DNA from: Fulvivirga imtechensis AK7
Lineage (GTDB): Bacteria > Bacteroidota > Bacteroidia > Cytophagales > Cyclobacteriaceae
DNA: 64,000 bases
NCBI RefSeq assembly: GCF_000331535.1
Contig: NZ_AMZN01000015.1
Coordinates: 124,001-188,000, forward strand
Direction: 5' to 3'
The notes under the pieces are model-generated. The model had not been told where the DNA came from, did no database searches, and saw nothing but the letters and a program-made list of their open reading frames with translations. The first letter of the stretch is position 1, and each line of letters starts with the position of its first letter. Below, in pieces: positions 43,703 to 53,133 of this stretch. The translations under genes and the position numbers were made by a program.

Positions 43703-44200
43703 TTACTTCTTCCCCTTTTTCGGATAATCATAAAACAACAAGCTTCCCTTTCCAAAGTCAACTTCTTCCCACGTCTGTACATCAAATGTGCATGCAAAGA
43801 CTCCGCAGGTAGGTATATTATCGATGCGGGTATTGGCCAGGCTGTTGGCAAAGTCGGTGAAGCCGGGATTATGACCAAAGATCATAAGTGAAAGCCATGT
43901 ATCATCAGTGTCCTGAACTACTTTCAAAAGACGATTCTCACCGGCGTGATACACCTGATCATTAATATTAATGGCATCTTCAGGATAATCCAGCGCTTTT
44001 GCGATGGTTTTGCATGTGGTGAGCGCCCGGTTTGCCGGGCTGCTTACCATCAGGTCAGGAAAAATGCCCCTTGTTTTTAGCCTTCTGCCCATTTCCGGAG
44101 CATCTTTCTCACCTCTTTTGTTTAGGGGCCGGTCTATATCGTCCAAATGGGGATGGTCCCAACTGGATTTGGCATGCCGCACGATGTATAGTGTTTTCAT
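43703..44200 (-). CDS. SixA-like histidine phosphatase
   Basis: A 165-residue histidine phosphatase. The catalytic RHAK motif is at the N-terminus (LYIVRHAKSSWDHPHLDDIDRPLNKRGEKDAPEMG), SSPANRALTT follows, and the second catalytic His is in MIFGHNPGFTDFAN. The small size and sequence fit the SixA branch, which removes phosphate from phospho-His proteins such as ArcB, although the substrate in Bacteroidota is unknown. It is a single gene convergent with the helix-turn-helix fragment. Confidence 0.88.
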   Translation of the reverse strand: MKTLYIVRHAKSSWDHPHLDDIDRPLNKRGEKDAPEMGRRLKTRGIFPDLMVSSPANRALTTCKTIAKALDYPEDAININDQVYHAGENRLLKVVQDTDDTWLSLMIFGHNPGFTDFANSLANTRIDNIPTCGVFACTFDVQTWEEVDFGKGSLLFYDYPKKGKK

Positions 44201-44673
44201 ATTATGTTTAGTATTGAGATATTAGTATTGAGTATATAGATTGTATTTACGATTCACGATTTTTGATTTACGAATTAAGCTGCAAGTTTTCACTAATAGT
44301 GTGCGTGTTTATTGTATTGACGGCCTGCTAAACAGTGATTAACGATGCTGACTACCGTGCCAACTTCGGGTTCCGGGACCCCTCCTTTGCCTACTGCCAA
44401 CTATACATCTTTAGCCTGTCCCGATCACTAGTGGGGTTGGTATAATTTAGGATGCCTGAAGTTTATGTTCATTTCATATATGAAGATAACCAATGGTTCA
44501 ATAAAGAGTTTTTGCACAGCCAAAAATTTTATGATAGAATATTTATACTAGAAAAATGAAGTTTTAATTTGGCTGGTAACCCCCGGTAGTATCTTTTTTA
44601 AAAAGAAATAACTAGATTTGAATTGATTTTACTGCATTCCTGGTGGTGAGGTCATAACTAACCAAACCTGCAA
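44201..44673. other. 473-base intergenic stretch, no gene seen
   Basis: It begins with degenerate tandem repeats ('ttagtattgagata', then 'tttacgattcacgatttttgatttacg'). It contains a short remnant of the repeat unit from the neighbouring region (ttccgggacccctcc near 44371) and ends AT-rich before the DJ-1-like gene. No clear promoter boxes or hairpins stand out. Confidence 0.4.
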
Positions 44674-45252
44674 ATGAAGAAAGCAACCATCGTAGCATTT
44701 GATAAGTTTACGGATATAGATATTTTTCTGGCGTGGGACTTATTAAACCGTGTACGTTTGCGGGATAAAGATTTTGAAGTTAAAATAGTTGGCACATCGG
44801 CCAAACACAGATCAGTTTGTGGCATAGACCTGGACATGCATGGGCAGATAGAGGAGTGTAATGATGCAGACCTCGTATTCTTTTCCAGTGGCCCGGGTAC
44901 AAGAGCGCTGTATAAAGACCCGGCCTACCTGAGCCGTTTTCAGTTGGATCCGAACCAACAACTTATTTGTTCAATGTGCTCAGGCGCTTTGATCCTTGCA
45001 GCCATGGGGCATCTAACAGGCATTACAGCGACAACTTATCCCACCGCAGTAGAAGCTTTACGGGCATTGGGTGTGGAGGTGGTTGAAGACCAACATCTGG
45101 TTGTTCATGGTAATATTGCCACTGCGGCAGGATGCCTGGCAGCAGTGGATCTGGTAGGCTGGGCTGTTGAGAAATTATATAACCACAAAGTTAAAGAAGA
45201 TGTGATCAACTCTGTGTTGCCCGTTGGGCAGGGACAAGCATGCATATATTAA
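44674..45252 (+). CDS. DJ-1/PfpI-family protein
   Basis: A 192-residue class-I glutamine-amidotransferase-like protein. The nucleophile elbow carries Cys102 in ICSMCSGALILAAMG, followed by the usual TTYP and GNIATAAGCLAAVDLVGW. The form is close to isonitrile hydratase (InhA)- and AraC-sensor-like members of the DJ-1/PfpI family. The reaction is not known; enzymes, chaperones and redox sensors all occur in this family. It stands before a small unrelated gene. Confidence 0.85.
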   Translation: MKKATIVAFDKFTDIDIFLAWDLLNRVRLRDKDFEVKIVGTSAKHRSVCGIDLDMHGQIEECNDADLVFFSSGPGTRALYKDPAYLSRFQLDPNQQLICSMCSGALILAAMGHLTGITATTYPTAVEALRALGVEVVEDQHLVVHGNIATAAGCLAAVDLVGWAVEKLYNHKVKEDVINSVLPVGQGQACIY

Positions 45253-45323
45253 TAGCAGTCTTTTTAATAGGCAACCGTGAGTAAGAATATAAATTAGTGT
45301 TTGTAGTAATTATTTATACATAA

Positions 45324-45617
45324 ATGGTCAACATTGAAAATCAATTGAAGCAAAATTTGTCCATTGTTGAATTTTTAGGTCTTATTTTGACGGCCCCTAA
45401 AGATTTATCAGGAGCGGGTCCATACATTTTGGTACCAACGGGCGTTTTGAGTGCGGCATCCAGGAATACATCGGAAACCATTAACTACTGCAAGGAACAC
45501 GAGCTCATAGAAGTAAAGCCATTGGGAAGCAAGTGCTACGAATTTCATATCACTTCTAAAGGCGCAGCCTTTCATAGGTCGCAGCGGATAAAGGAAAAAT
45601 ATAGCAGAGAGCGTTAG
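45324..45617 (+). CDS. Hypothetical small protein, possibly winged-helix
   Basis: A 97-residue cytosolic protein. The second half (ETINYCKEHELIEVKPLGSKCYEFHITSKGAAFHRSQRI) looks like the recognition helix and wing of a winged-helix domain, with ITSKG as the usual turn before the last helix. I recognise no family. It lies 71 bases after the DJ-1-like gene and could be co-transcribed with it. Confidence 0.5.
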   Translation: MVNIENQLKQNLSIVEFLGLILTAPKDLSGAGPYILVPTGVLSAASRNTSETINYCKEHELIEVKPLGSKCYEFHITSKGAAFHRSQRIKEKYSRER

Positions 45618-45744
45618 ATTGCTACTTTCGTTCTTCTTTTCTCAGGAGTTTGACAAAGTGAATTTGGTGTGTCGATAGCGTAAGAGGCTATCAGGCTAAA
45701 GACCGGATAGCAGTTAGGATATAAGTGACGCTATCGCTTAATGC

Positions 45745-46317
45745 TCATTCTTCTTTTTTCTTTGATAAGTTGATGCCAAAATTCAGATGGCCAATCGGGC
45801 CTACATTAGAGCTTTGTCCTTCTCCGATAGTTACCCCCAAGCCGAGGCTGAGGCTGAATGTAAACAGGCCATTACGCTGAAACCCCCACACAGGACCAAG
45901 TGTGAGACCATTTTCTACATCTATGGCATGCGTATTTTTACCGCCAATGGCATCGAATGTATAATGCGCCATCATTCCAAAAAAACTACCGGTATTATTG
46001 GTGGTTTTTCTGTCCAACAACTGCCGCCTGGCAAGATTGTAATAGCTGCGATACTGTGCCAACAATGTGGGGTTGATCGTATAAGCCTCATAGGAAGAGA
46101 ATCCGGAGGAATGGTATTCATAGGCGAAGCCAAAGGCAAAATTTAAAAATAATGAAGACTTATCTGTTAAAGATTGTTCATACGTGAGGCCCGGGAGCAA
46201 TATATTTAATCCCAATACTGTTTTTTTAAGTCTGGCGCTATCTTGTTGATAATAACTTTGCGCACTTGCATTGTAGTAGCTTGATATTACCAGACCTAAA
46301 AGCAATAATTTTTTCAT
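45745..46317 (-). CDS. Hypothetical outer-membrane beta-barrel protein
   Basis: A 190-residue protein with a signal peptide (LLLLGLVISSYYNASAQ) and alternating beta-strands typical of a small porin-like barrel (LGLNILLPGLTYEQSLTDKSSLFLNFAFGFAYEY, then HLNFGINLSKKKEE). No specific family is recognised. It forms a minus-strand group with the following metalloprotease-like gene and ettA, but gaps are larger and co-transcription is unsure. Confidence 0.6.
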   Translation of the reverse strand: MKKLLLLGLVISSYYNASAQSYYQQDSARLKKTVLGLNILLPGLTYEQSLTDKSSLFLNFAFGFAYEYHSSGFSSYEAYTINPTLLAQYRSYYNLARRQLLDRKTTNNTGSFFGMMAHYTFDAIGGKNTHAIDVENGLTLGPVWGFQRNGLFTFSLSLGLGVTIGEGQSSNVGPIGHLNFGINLSKKKEE

Positions 46318-46425
46318 ATGGGGTTATTTAAGCTTGTAAAGATAAGTGTGTAATGGCTTTAAAAAAATTAAACCAATATTCTGAGGATCAGTCAGCAGGA
46401 AGTAAGAATATGAAGGCTGTTATTA

Positions 46426-46977
46426 CTACCCTTGATGGTGAACATAGAAACCCATTTTTTCAGGATGATCGCTGACCATTTCGTTCGCATTGAAACGCCT
46501 GAGCATCCATAGAGCTATTATATCACCCGAGGCCGCCCATGTAAAGAAAACGCCAAACACGATCATCCAGTTGATTTGAAAGATAGTAGCGATGATCACA
46601 GGGATGATACCCATGACTACCCCGGGCATAGCGCCTCCCAGTCGATAATGCTTTACTTTTAAAGGTTCGCTGCAATGACAATAAGGAGCAATAGCTTTCC
46701 AGTTCATACCAAAGGAAATACTCTTCATGCCCTGTTTGGCAAAGCAGGCCCACGTCACGCCATGTAACAGCTCATGGATGATGATGCCCACAGGCAAAAT
46801 TAGAAGCAGATGCTTAAAAAACAGCTTCCATCCTTCACGGAAATCAGCATAGCTATAGAGCGAGATGTAGGGACTCGCCAATAACAGCAGCATAGGAATT
46901 AGAAAAAGAAAGGCCACCAAATTCATAGAGGAACCCGTCATGGTATACTCCTTTTGTTCGATTTGCCGGCCTTCCAC
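46426..46977 (-). CDS. DUF3267-type membrane metalloprotease-like protein
   Basis: A 183-residue membrane protein with about four spans. A zinc-protease motif HELLH (in GIIIHELLHGVTWACF) lies in the second span, as in the DUF3267 family of predicted intramembrane metalloproteases. GAMPGVVMGIIPVIIATIFQ forms another span. Substrates are unknown. It starts 5 bases upstream of ettA in opposite reading order, that is, it is the gene downstream of ettA on the minus strand, so the two are probably co-transcribed. Confidence 0.75.
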   Translation of the reverse strand: MEGRQIEQKEYTMTGSSMNLVAFLFLIPMLLLLASPYISLYSYADFREGWKLFFKHLLLILPVGIIIHELLHGVTWACFAKQGMKSISFGMNWKAIAPYCHCSEPLKVKHYRLGGAMPGVVMGIIPVIIATIFQINWMIVFGVFFTWAASGDIIALWMLRRFNANEMVSDHPEKMGFYVHHQG

Positions 46978-46982
46978 AGAAG

Positions 46983-48665
46983 TTATTTAACTAGTTTTTT
47001 ATATTTGATTCTCTTGGGCCCTTCATCACCCATACGTTTTTTGCGATCCTCCTCATACTCTGTGAAGTTGCCTTCATACCAATGTACCTGAGAGTTACCT
47101 TCAAAAGCCAGTATATGTGTACAAACCCTGTCCAGGAACCAGCGATCGTGAGAGATGATCACTGCACAACCTCCGAAATTCTCAAGCGCTTCCTCAAGAG
47201 CCCGTAAAGTGTTTACATCCAGGTCGTTGGTAGGCTCATCGAGCAGCAGGAGGTTAGCCCCTTGTTTTAGTGCAATGGCCAGGTGAACCCTGTTCCTCAT
47301 GCCCCCCGATAGTTCTTTTACTTTCTTTTGCTGGTCACTGCCGTTGAAGTTAAACTTGCTCACATACGCCCGGCTGTTCACCTGCTTTCCGCCTAGGTTG
47401 ATCAGCTCATTACCTCCGGTGATCACTTCCCAAACTGTTTGCTCGGGCTTCAGGTCATGATGCTCCTGATCTACATAAGCAATTTGTACGGTTGGCCCTA
47501 CTTCAAAAGTGCCTTCATCGGGCCTTTCCTGCCCGGTGATCATTTTAAATAAAGTAGTTTTTCCAGCACCATTCGGACCTATCACACCAACAATGCCAGC
47601 TTTGGGTAGTGTAAATTCGAGGTTTTCGTAAAGCAATTTATCTCCAAATGCCTTAGAAACACCATGAGCTTCTATTACTTTATCACCAAGCCGTGGCCCC
47701 GGGGGGATATAAAGCTCCAGCTTTTCTTCCCGTTCTTTTGTCTCCTGGTTAAGGAGCTTGTCATAAGCGCTCAATCTGGCTTTTGCTTTGGCATGCCTTC
47801 CCTTGGGAGACATCCGCGCCCATTCTAATTCGCGTTCAAGGGTTTTCTGACGTTTTGACTCGCTCTTTTCCTCTCGCGACAGTCGTTTTTGCTTTTGCTC
47901 CAGCCATGAGGAATAGTTGCCTTTCCAAGGAATACCCTCACCACGATCCAGCTCCAATATCCAGCCCGCTACATTGTCGAGAAAATACCTGTCGTGGGTA
48001 ACGGCTATTACAGTGCCTTCATATCGCTGTAAATGCTGCTCAAGCCAATGTACAGACTCAGCATCCAGGTGGTTAGTAGGTTCATCCAGTAGTAATACAT
48101 CAGGCTCCTGTAGTAGCAGGCGACATAGCGCAACCCTTCTTTTTTCTCCACCAGACAGGTTTTCAGTGATGGCATCAGCGGGAGGGGTACGCAGTGCATC
48201 CATTGCCCTTTCAAGTTTGCTGTCAAGCTCCCAGGCATTCAACTGATCCAATTTTTCCTGCACCTCGCCTTGCATTTCGATTAGCTTATTCATGGCGTCA
48301 GGATCTTCCATAAGCTCAGGGTCTGCAAATTTCATATTGATCTCCTCAAACTGCCTGAGCAGGTCAACCGTTTCTTTTACACCTTCTTCTACTACTTCTT
48401 TTACGGTTTTTTTAGGATCTAATTGAGGTTCTTGCTCCAAAAGTCCAACACTATAACTGCCATCGAAAACTACTTCACCCCTATAATCTTTGTCTATCCC
48501 TGCAATTATTCTCAATAAAGAAGATTTGCCGGCACCATTGAGGCCCAGCACTCCTATCTTGGCTCCATAAAAGAAAGAGAGATATATATCTTTTAAAACA
48601 TGTTTGTTTGGCGGGTAAATTTTATTTACTCCTGCCATTGAGAAAATTATTTTTTCGTCACTCAT
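46983..48665 (-). CDS. ettA: Energy-dependent translational throttle protein EttA
   Basis: A 560-residue ABC-F protein with two ATPase domains and no membrane spans. Domain 1 has Walker A GLNGAGKSS and signature NLSGGEKRRVALCRLLL. The linker (KRLSREEKSESKRQKTLERELEWARMSPKGRHAKAKARL) is basic, and domain 2 has GPNGAGKTT and ELSGGMRNRVHLAIALKQG. Length and the 'arm' insertion in domain 1 fit EttA, which binds the ribosomal E site and limits elongation when ATP is low. No stall-peptide or antibiotic-resistance context is seen. The 257-base upstream gap holds its promoter and that of the DUF2795 gene. Confidence 0.93.
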   Translation of the reverse strand: MSDEKIIFSMAGVNKIYPPNKHVLKDIYLSFFYGAKIGVLGLNGAGKSSLLRIIAGIDKDYRGEVVFDGSYSVGLLEQEPQLDPKKTVKEVVEEGVKETVDLLRQFEEINMKFADPELMEDPDAMNKLIEMQGEVQEKLDQLNAWELDSKLERAMDALRTPPADAITENLSGGEKRRVALCRLLLQEPDVLLLDEPTNHLDAESVHWLEQHLQRYEGTVIAVTHDRYFLDNVAGWILELDRGEGIPWKGNYSSWLEQKQKRLSREEKSESKRQKTLERELEWARMSPKGRHAKAKARLSAYDKLLNQETKEREEKLELYIPPGPRLGDKVIEAHGVSKAFGDKLLYENLEFTLPKAGIVGVIGPNGAGKTTLFKMITGQERPDEGTFEVGPTVQIAYVDQEHHDLKPEQTVWEVITGGNELINLGGKQVNSRAYVSKFNFNGSDQQKKVKELSGGMRNRVHLAIALKQGANLLLLDEPTNDLDVNTLRALEEALENFGGCAVIISHDRWFLDRVCTHILAFEGNSQVHWYEGNFTEYEEDRKKRMGDEGPKRIKYKKLVK

Positions 48666-48854
48666 ATGCTATTCTTAATCCGTTATAATGGACAAATTTA
48701 TCGTTTTGCTCGCCTTTGTTGTGAAGCTCATAACTTTTTTGAAAGAAAAAAAGTAAAGGTTTGTAAACTTTTAAAAAAAAGGTTACGTTTCAGCGGTAAG
48801 TTGTAATTATATACAAAGTTGGCTGTTGACTTTGTTAAATAATTTGATATAATA

Positions 48855-48884
48855 TTTGATATAATCATTTAAATTTTATTTTTG
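48855..48884 (+). promoter_or_regulatory. Promoter of the DUF2795 gene
   Basis: TTTG at 48855-48858 and TATTTTTG at 48877-48884, 18 bases apart, match the Bacteroidota -33/-7 pattern. The start codon is 39 bases downstream. The message would carry an AGGAGG ribosome binding site (48909-48914, 8 bases before ATG), which is rare in this phylum. Confidence 0.6.
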
Positions 48885-48922
48885 CACGAAATTTAAGAGG
48901 CAAATCATAGGAGGATTTATCT

Positions 48923-49144
48923 ATGTATTGGACATTAGAATTAGCATCATACCTTGAAGACGCTCCCTGGCCAGCAACCAAGGATGAATTGATCGACTAC
49001 TCCATTAGAACAGGAGCTCCGTTAGAGGTAGTAGAAAATTTACAAGAACTTGAGGATGACGGTCAGCCTTATGAAAATATTGAGGAGATCTGGCCGGATT
49101 ATCCGACAAAAGAGGATTTCTTTTTCAACGAGGATGAATACTAA
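48923..49144 (+). CDS. DUF2795 domain small protein
   Basis: A 73-residue acidic protein with YLEDAPWPATKDELIDYSIRTGAPLEVVENLQELEDDGQPYENIEEIWPD, the DUF2795 pattern of small bacterial proteins of unknown function. The 'P--K-ELI--A---GAP--V---L--L-D----' arrangement is diagnostic. It has a clear promoter, and a strong Shine-Dalgarno sequence not seen before most other genes here, which suggests high expression. MITE copy C starts directly after its stop codon. Confidence 0.8.
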   Translation: MYWTLELASYLEDAPWPATKDELIDYSIRTGAPLEVVENLQELEDDGQPYENIEEIWPDYPTKEDFFFNEDEY

Positions 49145-49145
49145 T

Positions 49146-49296
49146 TAGTGTTTGTAAGAAACTCTAAGTGGCTTTAAGAAAAGGTTAAGGTCAAGGCTTG
49201 CGAAGTGCCCAAAAAGCGGTAGTCCCGTACAGTTGCCGGGAAGAGTATTTTTTGGAACGAGCGTAACGCGGACATTGGCGTTTTCTTCGAGACACA
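49146..49296. mobile_element. MITE-like element, copy C
   Basis: About 151 bp beginning TAGTGTTTGTAAGAAA and ending TTTCTTCGAGACACA, partial inverted repeats of each other. The inside shares 'ctctaagtggctttaagaaaa', 'tcaaggcttg', 'gaagtgcc' and 'gcggacattggcgttttctt' with copies A and D. It starts right after the DUF2795 stop codon and lies 39 bases from the end of ispD. Confidence 0.72.
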
Positions 49297-49335
49297 AATT
49301 AATAGTAAAGATATTCTGAATAGAAGGAGCTGACT

Positions 49336-50034
49336 TTACTTCAGTGTATAGTCAGATCCTGTGTTTTTGCTTTTAATTAGCGCCTCAGCAATTACCAGAT
49401 CTTCCGGGGTGGTGACTTTGATATTTTCATAACTTCCTTCGAATAGCGAGATTTTATTCCCGGCTTTTTCAGCTACGCTGGCATCGTCTGTCAGGTCGGC
49501 TGTTTCCTTTATCTTGTACGCATTTTTGATCATTTGCAGGTCAAACGTCTGTGGTGTTTGTATCAGCCTGTAGTTTGAGCGGTCAACGGCCTTTGTGGTA
49601 TCCTGATCGGTCACTCTCAGCGACTCTTTCAAACCCACTGCTGCTATGGCGCTTTTGTGTATTGCGGCCAACCTGAATGATGCTCCGATCATATCTGCAC
49701 TGATCAGTGGGCGTACACCATCATGAATAGCCACCAAACCTGCGGCATCTGTAATTTGATCCAGTCCGTTTTTTACCGACTGAAACCGGGACTCACCACC
49801 CGCGGTAATGGCCACAGGCTTGTCAAAGTTGTGCTTCAGGCACAGATCTCGCCAGGTGGGAATATCATCTTCAGGTAGTACGAGTATGAGGTGAATATTT
49901 TTTGAATAATTAAAAAAGGCGTTGACAGTATGCATGAGTATTGGAAGGCCATTGAGAGGGATGAACTGCTTTGGTGTTAAGCTATTCATTCTCGTGCCTT
50001 TACCACCGGCAACTATGATTGCGAACTCCTTCAT
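49336..50034 (-). CDS. ispD: 2-C-methyl-D-erythritol 4-phosphate cytidylyltransferase
   Basis: A 232-residue enzyme joining CTP and MEP to CDP-methylerythritol, the step after dxr in isoprenoid synthesis. The CTP-binding N-terminus is IVAGGKGTRMNSLTPKQFIPLNG. VAIHDGVRPLISADMI (substrate site) and LTDDASVAEKAG follow, and the end KVTTPEDLVIAEALIK is typical. It lies on the minus strand downstream of queA, separated by a repeat. Confidence 0.95.
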   Translation of the reverse strand: MKEFAIIVAGGKGTRMNSLTPKQFIPLNGLPILMHTVNAFFNYSKNIHLILVLPEDDIPTWRDLCLKHNFDKPVAITAGGESRFQSVKNGLDQITDAAGLVAIHDGVRPLISADMIGASFRLAAIHKSAIAAVGLKESLRVTDQDTTKAVDRSNYRLIQTPQTFDLQMIKNAYKIKETADLTDDASVAEKAGNKISLFEGSYENIKVTTPEDLVIAEALIKSKNTGSDYTLK

Positions 50035-50059
50035 ATCAGTTTAAAGTAAAAAGAGTCCG

Positions 50060-50178
50060 TCTCAAAAGCCAACGCGTCATTCCAAAACTTGATTTTGGAA
50101 TCCCCTAGAAATTCGTAGAAACCAATCGGGGGCTCCTGATCCTGATTTCAGGATGACGTCAGAAGTAGGCTTTTGAGA
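50060..50178. repeat. Inverted-repeat element between queA and ispD
   Basis: TCTCAAAAGCC (50060-50070) and GGCTTTTGAGA (50168-50178) bound a stretch with 'cgtcattccaaaacttgattttggaatcccc'-like sequence and 'cctgatttcaggatgacgtc'. The same motif occurs at 22093-22120 after the first beta-helix gene. It looks like a short dispersed intergenic repeat. Confidence 0.55.
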
Positions 50179-50207
50179 TGGCCTACTTTTATATTAATCA
50201 TGCGTTA

Positions 50208-51254
50208 TTATATGATCAGCATGGCATCACCATAGGTGAGAAACCTGTATTTTTCTTTGATAGCGGTTTCATAAGCCTTCATTATAAGGTCATAGCCACC
50301 GAAAGCAGATGCCATCATCAATAAAGTAGACTCCGGCATGTGGAAGTTAGTGATCATAGCATTGCAGATCTTGAAATCGTAAGGAGGGAAGATAAACTTA
50401 TCCGTCCATCCTTCCTTAGGCTTTAACCTGCCATTAGCCGACACGGAAGACTCGAGCGCCCTCATGGAGGTGGTGCCTACCGCACATACACGCTTTTTAT
50501 TATCGAGTGCATGGTTTACAGTACTTACGGTCTCTTCACTCACTCTGAAATTCTCAGAGTCCATTTTATGTTTGGTCAGATCCTCAACATCTACAGGACG
50601 GAAAGTTCCCAATCCGATGTGCAGTGTTATTGCAGACATCTTTACATTTTTGATCTCCAGCCTTTTTAGCAATTGCCGGGTGAAGTGTAGTCCTGCAGTT
50701 GGGGCCGCAACAGCGCCCTTATGCTTGGCATAAATGGTTTGAAACCTTTCGCGATCCTCAGGCTCCGTTTCTCTTTTAATATATTTTGGGAGGGGAGTTT
50801 CTCCCAAACTGTCTATGGTCTTATAGAATTCCTCGTCAGAGCCATCATATAAAAATCGGATAGTCCTGCCCCTGGAAGTTGTATTGTCAATTACTTCAGC
50901 TACAAGGTCACCCTCTCCAAAGTATAGTTTATTACCTACTCTGATCTTACGAGCAGGATCTACCAATACATCCCAGAGGTGCATTTCCTGGTTAAGCTCT
51001 CTTAGTAAGAATACCTCTATTTTAGCGCCTGTCTTCTCCTTATTGCCATATAGTCTGGCGGGAAAAACCTGGGTATCGTTGGTCACCAGCACGTCTCCAT
51101 CGCCGAAATATTCTACTATATCTTTAAATGATCGGTGTTCTATCTCTTTGGTATCCTTATGCACTACCATTAGGCGAGATTCATCCCTGTTTTCAGCCGG
51201 ATATAAGGCAACCAGTCCGGTCGGTAGATCAAACTTGAATTCTGATAATTTCAT
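50208..51254 (-). CDS. queA: S-adenosylmethionine:tRNA ribosyltransferase-isomerase
   Basis: A 348-residue enzyme that moves the ribosyl part of S-adenosylmethionine onto preQ1-tRNA to make epoxyqueuosine in the tRNA anticodon. The N-terminus [28 protein letters not shown] is the family's usual opening, followed by [25 protein letters not shown] (conserved) and ALESS near the C-terminus. The order with ispD on the same strand suggests co-transcription despite the repeat between them. It reads away from the ABC permease gene. Confidence 0.96.
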   Translation of the reverse strand: MKLSEFKFDLPTGLVALYPAENRDESRLMVVHKDTKEIEHRSFKDIVEYFGDGDVLVTNDTQVFPARLYGNKEKTGAKIEVFLLRELNQEMHLWDVLVDPARKIRVGNKLYFGEGDLVAEVIDNTTSRGRTIRFLYDGSDEEFYKTIDSLGETPLPKYIKRETEPEDRERFQTIYAKHKGAVAAPTAGLHFTRQLLKRLEIKNVKMSAITLHIGLGTFRPVDVEDLTKHKMDSENFRVSEETVSTVNHALDNKKRVCAVGTTSMRALESSVSANGRLKPKEGWTDKFIFPPYDFKICNAMITNFHMPESTLLMMASAFGGYDLIMKAYETAIKEKYRFLTYGDAMLII

Positions 51255-51375
51255 ATTTAATATTACGGTATTAAATAAAAGGGTTAGTTTTTAAAATTAG
51301 CTTGCAAAGATAAAAGATATTATTGAGAAATTTGCCTTTTAAAAAAGATATACTTTAAATAAAGAAAAATAAATA

Positions 51376-52641
51376 GTGCTGGTACTAAGACTAATTTTGG
51401 AAAGCTTCAGGTTTGCCTGGAATGCCTTAAAAATGAACCTGTTAAGGACAATTCTTTCGTTACTTGGAGTAACAATTGGCATTTTTGCTATTATTTCGGT
51501 ATTCACCCTGGTGGATTCGCTGGAGAAGAATATCCGGGAGAGCTTTGCCTTTCTTGGAGCTGGAGTAATATATGTTGGAAAGTGGCCTTATACACCTGAT
51601 GCCAGTGGTGTGTACCGTTGGTGGGACTTCTGGAGAAGGCCAAATACCAGCTATAATGAATTCAAATTCTTACAGGAGAACCTGTCATCTCAAAGTGGTA
51701 TTTCTATTTACGCAAGAAGAGGTGGTGTAACTCTGAAAAGAGGAAGCAATAGCCTTGGAGATATTACACTTATCGGTGCAAGCACAGGCTATACCGACAT
51801 TTTTGAAACTGATATTGAAATGGGTAGGTATTTTACAGTTACCGAAATAGAATCAGGAAGAAATGTGGCTATAATTGGTAGCAATCTGGCCAGCGCACTC
51901 TTTCCTCGCGGAGAAAGCCCTGTTGGAAAGGAGGTTAAGCTGAGCAGTCTGAAGTTTACCGTAGTTGGTGTTATTAAAAAGGAGGGAGAGAGCTTCTTAG
52001 GTACGCCCAGTAATGACGATAACTGTATTATCCCCTATAATTCGTTTCGTAAAATTTATCAGACTGGCACAGGCGCCTGGGATGAAATTGAATCGAATAT
52101 CGGAGTGAAGGGTATGGAAAATGATGTAGGGCTCGTAGAATTGGAATATGAGATCACGGGTCTACTAAGAAGTAAGAGGGGACTTAAGCCTAAAGAAAAA
52201 GACAATTTTGCATTAAACAGACCGGAAGCCATTGCCAATGCAATTGGAAGTGTATTTGATGTTTTTGGTATAGCAGGGTGGATTATTGGAGGGTTTTCAA
52301 TACTCGTGGGAGGTTTCGGGATCGCCAATATCATGTTCGTTTCGGTAAAGGAAAGGACCAATATCATTGGAATTCAAAAATCGCTGGGCGCTAAAAATTA
52401 TTTTATCTTATTTCAGTTTCTGTTTGAATCTATTTTTCTAAGCGTGATCGGGGGAGCTGCAGGCTTGGTGTTGGTAGTATTTATTACGTTCATACCTATG
52501 GGTAGTATGGAAGTAACGCTTACCTTGAAGAACATTGTTTTGGGATTGGGCGTTTCTGCAGCGATAGGCACTGTTTCGGGAATTATACCCGCGGCATTGG
52601 CAGCACGACTGGACCCGGTGATCGCTATCAGGTCGAATTAA
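51376..52641 (+). CDS. MacB/FtsX-type ABC transporter permease
   Basis: A 421-residue membrane protein with the MacB periplasmic-core layout: one span near residue 20-45 (LLRTILSLLGVTIGIFAIISVFTLVDSLEKNI), a large periplasmic domain (about 60-290), and three spans at the C-terminus (GWIIGGFSILVGGFGIANIMFVSVKERTNIIGIQKSLGAK; FESIFLSVIGGAAGLVLVVF; IVLGLGVSAAIGTVSGIIPAALAARLDPVIAIRSN). The start is GTG. Such permeases pull substrates through the envelope with an ATPase. No ABC ATPase gene is adjacent, so the partner must be encoded elsewhere. Confidence 0.88.
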   Translation: MLVLRLILESFRFAWNALKMNLLRTILSLLGVTIGIFAIISVFTLVDSLEKNIRESFAFLGAGVIYVGKWPYTPDASGVYRWWDFWRRPNTSYNEFKFLQENLSSQSGISIYARRGGVTLKRGSNSLGDITLIGASTGYTDIFETDIEMGRYFTVTEIESGRNVAIIGSNLASALFPRGESPVGKEVKLSSLKFTVVGVIKKEGESFLGTPSNDDNCIIPYNSFRKIYQTGTGAWDEIESNIGVKGMENDVGLVELEYEITGLLRSKRGLKPKEKDNFALNRPEAIANAIGSVFDVFGIAGWIIGGFSILVGGFGIANIMFVSVKERTNIIGIQKSLGAKNYFILFQFLFESIFLSVIGGAAGLVLVVFITFIPMGSMEVTLTLKNIVLGLGVSAAIGTVSGIIPAALAARLDPVIAIRSN

Positions 52642-53133
52642 ATGAGTTTACAGTTCTCAGTTCACAGTATGATCTGACCAGTGACCAGTATAGCCTGTAT
52701 TTTTCTAAAGTTTGGCATAGAGGGCTCAGAAATGAAACGATATTCAACCTGGTTTCCTTACCCCCCTCTTTTTCGGTAATTTGAAATTTTACGCTGATTT
52801 GATGCGATCAGCAAGTATAATGCTTGCAACACCTTACCCACCAAAATCCTGCAAGTTCTACTACTCTCTGTAAATCCCTCTCCTTTCTCGCTTCGCGAAG
52901 CTTTCTGCGGATCAAGGGAGGAGAGGGTGATACTGCTGAGCAAATATTTCAGCCCGTTATGGATGGGTGTAAGCAGGCCAAACTTTTAACTTCTCAGGTC
53001 CGCAACTTCACCTGACCCGAACCGATAGACATGAAAAAACTCAGAACTGAGAACTGTAAACTGAGAAACGAGAACTGAGAACTCAGAACTGAGAACTGAG
53101 AACTGAGAACTCAGAACTGAGAACTATAAACCC
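52642..53133. repeat. 492-base intergenic stretch with degenerate short tandem repeats
   Basis: No gene is seen. From 53040 to 53127, next to the 3' end of recA, runs a low-complexity array of 'gaactgagaactcaga' units in both orientations, about 88 bases. Near 52644-52665 'gagtttacagttctcagttc' is an inverted match to part of it. The middle has 'ccctctcctttctcgcttcgcg', typical intergenic filler. Confidence 0.6.

Noticed and set aside
46983-48665. ABC-F protein as antibiotic-resistance factor
   Set aside because: Length, linker and domain order fit EttA; no leader peptide or resistance context is seen.
53040-53127. CRISPR-like array near recA
   Set aside because: Units are short, not separated by unique spacers and partly self-complementary; no cas gene is near.
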